Origin: Acetobacterium sp.
GTDB lineage: Bacteria; Bacillota; Clostridia; Eubacteriales; Eubacteriaceae
Assembly (NCBI GenBank): GCA_022013395.1
Contig: JAKLQL010000099.1
Span: forward strand, 1-5,717
Direction: 5' to 3'
DNA: 5,717 bases
Shown: positions 4,943 to 5,717 of the stretch, piece after piece
Layout of the letters: every line of letters starts with the position of its first letter
Numbering within the stretch: position 1 is the stretch's first letter
The notes under the pieces: generated by a model
Told to the model about the DNA's origin: nothing
The model's input: the letters and a program-made list of their open reading frames with translations, nothing else
Database searches by the model: none
Position numbers and translations under genes: made by a program

Positions 4943-5717
4943 TTTAAATCTTTTTTGATAATTTTCTTTTCCCGATACATTTTCTCATCGGCCTGGTTGA
5001 TGATCGTGTCGATATATTCATTGGAACCGCCGTTGAAGGTTTCGATACCATGGCTGGCGCTGATCACATAACGCCGGTTTTCGGTGTCGTTGATGTGTTC
5101 AAACTCACTGACAATGCGCGACCAGACGGCTTCCGCGCCGACTTCATCAATCCCTTCAAAGATGATCAGAAACTCATCCCCGCCCAGTCTGGCAACGAAA
5201 TCATTCTCCCGGATATTTTTTTTGATGCCATCGGTAATGGTTAAAATCAGTTCATCCCCAGCGTCATGACCAAGATAATCGTTAACGTCTTTGAGACCGT
5301 TAATGTCGATAAAGCAGACTGAGATTTCGCTTTTGTTTTTCTCAATATTTTTGTACAACTGGGTCAGTTTTTCAAAACCGGTCCGGCGGTTATAGATGCC
5401 GGTCATGGCATCATATTCAGAAAAATACCGGATTTCATCATTCTTCAGCTTATTAATGGTCATCAGCATGGCCAAAAATAAAGCGAATGTGAAAAGTAGA
5501 AAATAAGCAAAGCCATTATTTCTTAAGACGAGCAGGATGGTGTCCCAGAGATTGGCCGTTAACAGCTGACCTTCTTCCGTATCCGGTGGAATATAAGATA
5601 CGATGGTCCAGTCCCCCGTTCCCAGGATCAGGTTACTGTTCAAGGTAAATTCATCGTCGGTGAGAATATTTGTATAATTGAACACCCCAGTTTCAGAAAT
5701 CAGCGTGCCGTTTCCTT
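4924..5717 (-). CDS. Membrane-anchored diguanylate cyclase (GGDEF), N-terminus beyond the window (partial)
   Basis: Enzyme that joins two GTP into the second messenger c-di-GMP. The frame stays open to the right edge, with 263 visible residues. A GTG at 5685 is in frame but has no ribosome binding site, and residues upstream of it (GNGTLISETG) read as normal protein, so it is probably an internal valine. Counting from that GTG, residues 1-45 look like the end of an extracytoplasmic Cache-like sensor (LGTGDWTIVSYIP). Residues 58-77 are a membrane helix, and a short linker leads to the GGDEF domain (about 88-245). The active site GGDEF is canonical (168-172), as are the metal-site D127 in FIDINGLKDVND, DAMTGIYNRR (92-101) and ADEKMY (232-237). 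The product-inhibition I-site RxxD is intact (R159-E-N-D162, five residues before GGDEF), so feedback control is expected. No EAL or HD-GYP domain follows. The gene ends with a strong terminator and appears independent of its downstream neighbours. Confidence 0.94.
   Translation of the reverse strand, partial: GNGTLISETGVFNYTNILTDDEFTLNSNLILGTGDWTIVSYIPPDTEEGQLLTANLWDTILLVLRNNGFAYFLLFTFALFLAMLMTINKLKNDEIRYFSEYDAMTGIYNRRTGFEKLTQLYKNIEKNKSEISVCFIDINGLKDVNDYLGHDAGDELILTITDGIKKNIRENDFVARLGGDEFLIIFEGIDEVGAEAVWSRIVSEFEHINDTENRRYVISASHGIETFNGGSNEYIDTIINQADEKMYREKKIIKKDLKIIRER

Noticed and set aside
5050..5269. Two short plus-strand frames opposite the GGDEF domain
   Set aside because: Both are antisense to the catalytic core of the cyclase, overlap each other in different frames, and show no initiation signals.
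5683..5685. GTG at 5685 as the true start of the diguanylate cyclase
   Set aside because: No ribosome binding site precedes it. The frame upstream stays open and reads as plausible sensor-domain sequence (GNGTLISETG), and the visible part begins in the middle of an extracytoplasmic domain. The start is most likely outside the window.
1..5717. Mobile element, CRISPR array, tRNA or rRNA, or a new multi-gene defence-like system
   Set aside because: There is no transposase or integrase, no regularly spaced repeats and no RNA-gene sequence. All five genes belong to familiar families separated by terminators, so the window does not support such a system.

Overview
All five genes in this 5.7 kb window lie on the minus strand, so transcription runs from the right end to the left. 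Several features point to a low-to-moderate GC Gram-positive anaerobe of the Clostridia: strong AGGAGG-type ribosome binding sites, AT-rich spacers with U-tract terminators, the Firmicutes character of the proteins, and a TTG start and a visible GTG codon. An Eubacterium/Acetobacterium-like host would fit the protein style, but that is an impression, not proof.

Layout in transcription order. (1) 5717-4924: the C-terminal part of a membrane-anchored diguanylate cyclase (GGDEF), with its N-terminus beyond the right edge, closed by a textbook terminator at 4861-4899. (2) 4754-3948: an eight-helix, tryptophan-rich membrane protein that looks like a long form of the TspO/MBR family. It is followed by about 100 nt of structured, AT-rich untranslated DNA and a hairpin at 3806-3841. 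(3) 3686-1650: a CPA1-type Na+/H+ antiporter with a long charged C-terminal tail. It has its own good promoter (3738-3743 / 3715-3720) and a terminator at 1601-1638. (4) 1543-605 and 592-1 (running off the left edge): an ABC exporter operon, ATPase then ABC-2 permease, separated by 12 bp.

Terminators or hairpins separate the genes into four likely transcription units: cyclase, TspO-like, antiporter and ABC exporter. Functionally this is a set of envelope and homeostasis genes (c-di-GMP signalling, a stress- or ligand-associated membrane protein, Na+/pH homeostasis, drug or lipid export). Nothing in the sequence ties them into one pathway.

I see no phage, IS element, CRISPR array, toxin-antitoxin pair, tRNA or rRNA, and no convincing new multi-gene system. 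The points most worth a second look are small. They are the antiporter's misplaced-looking ATG (a TTG start 15 nt downstream has the ribosome binding site), two places where repeated arms can form mutually exclusive hairpins (1601-1638 and 3841-3921), the long-form TspO-like protein, and the antiporter's large cytoplasmic tail.
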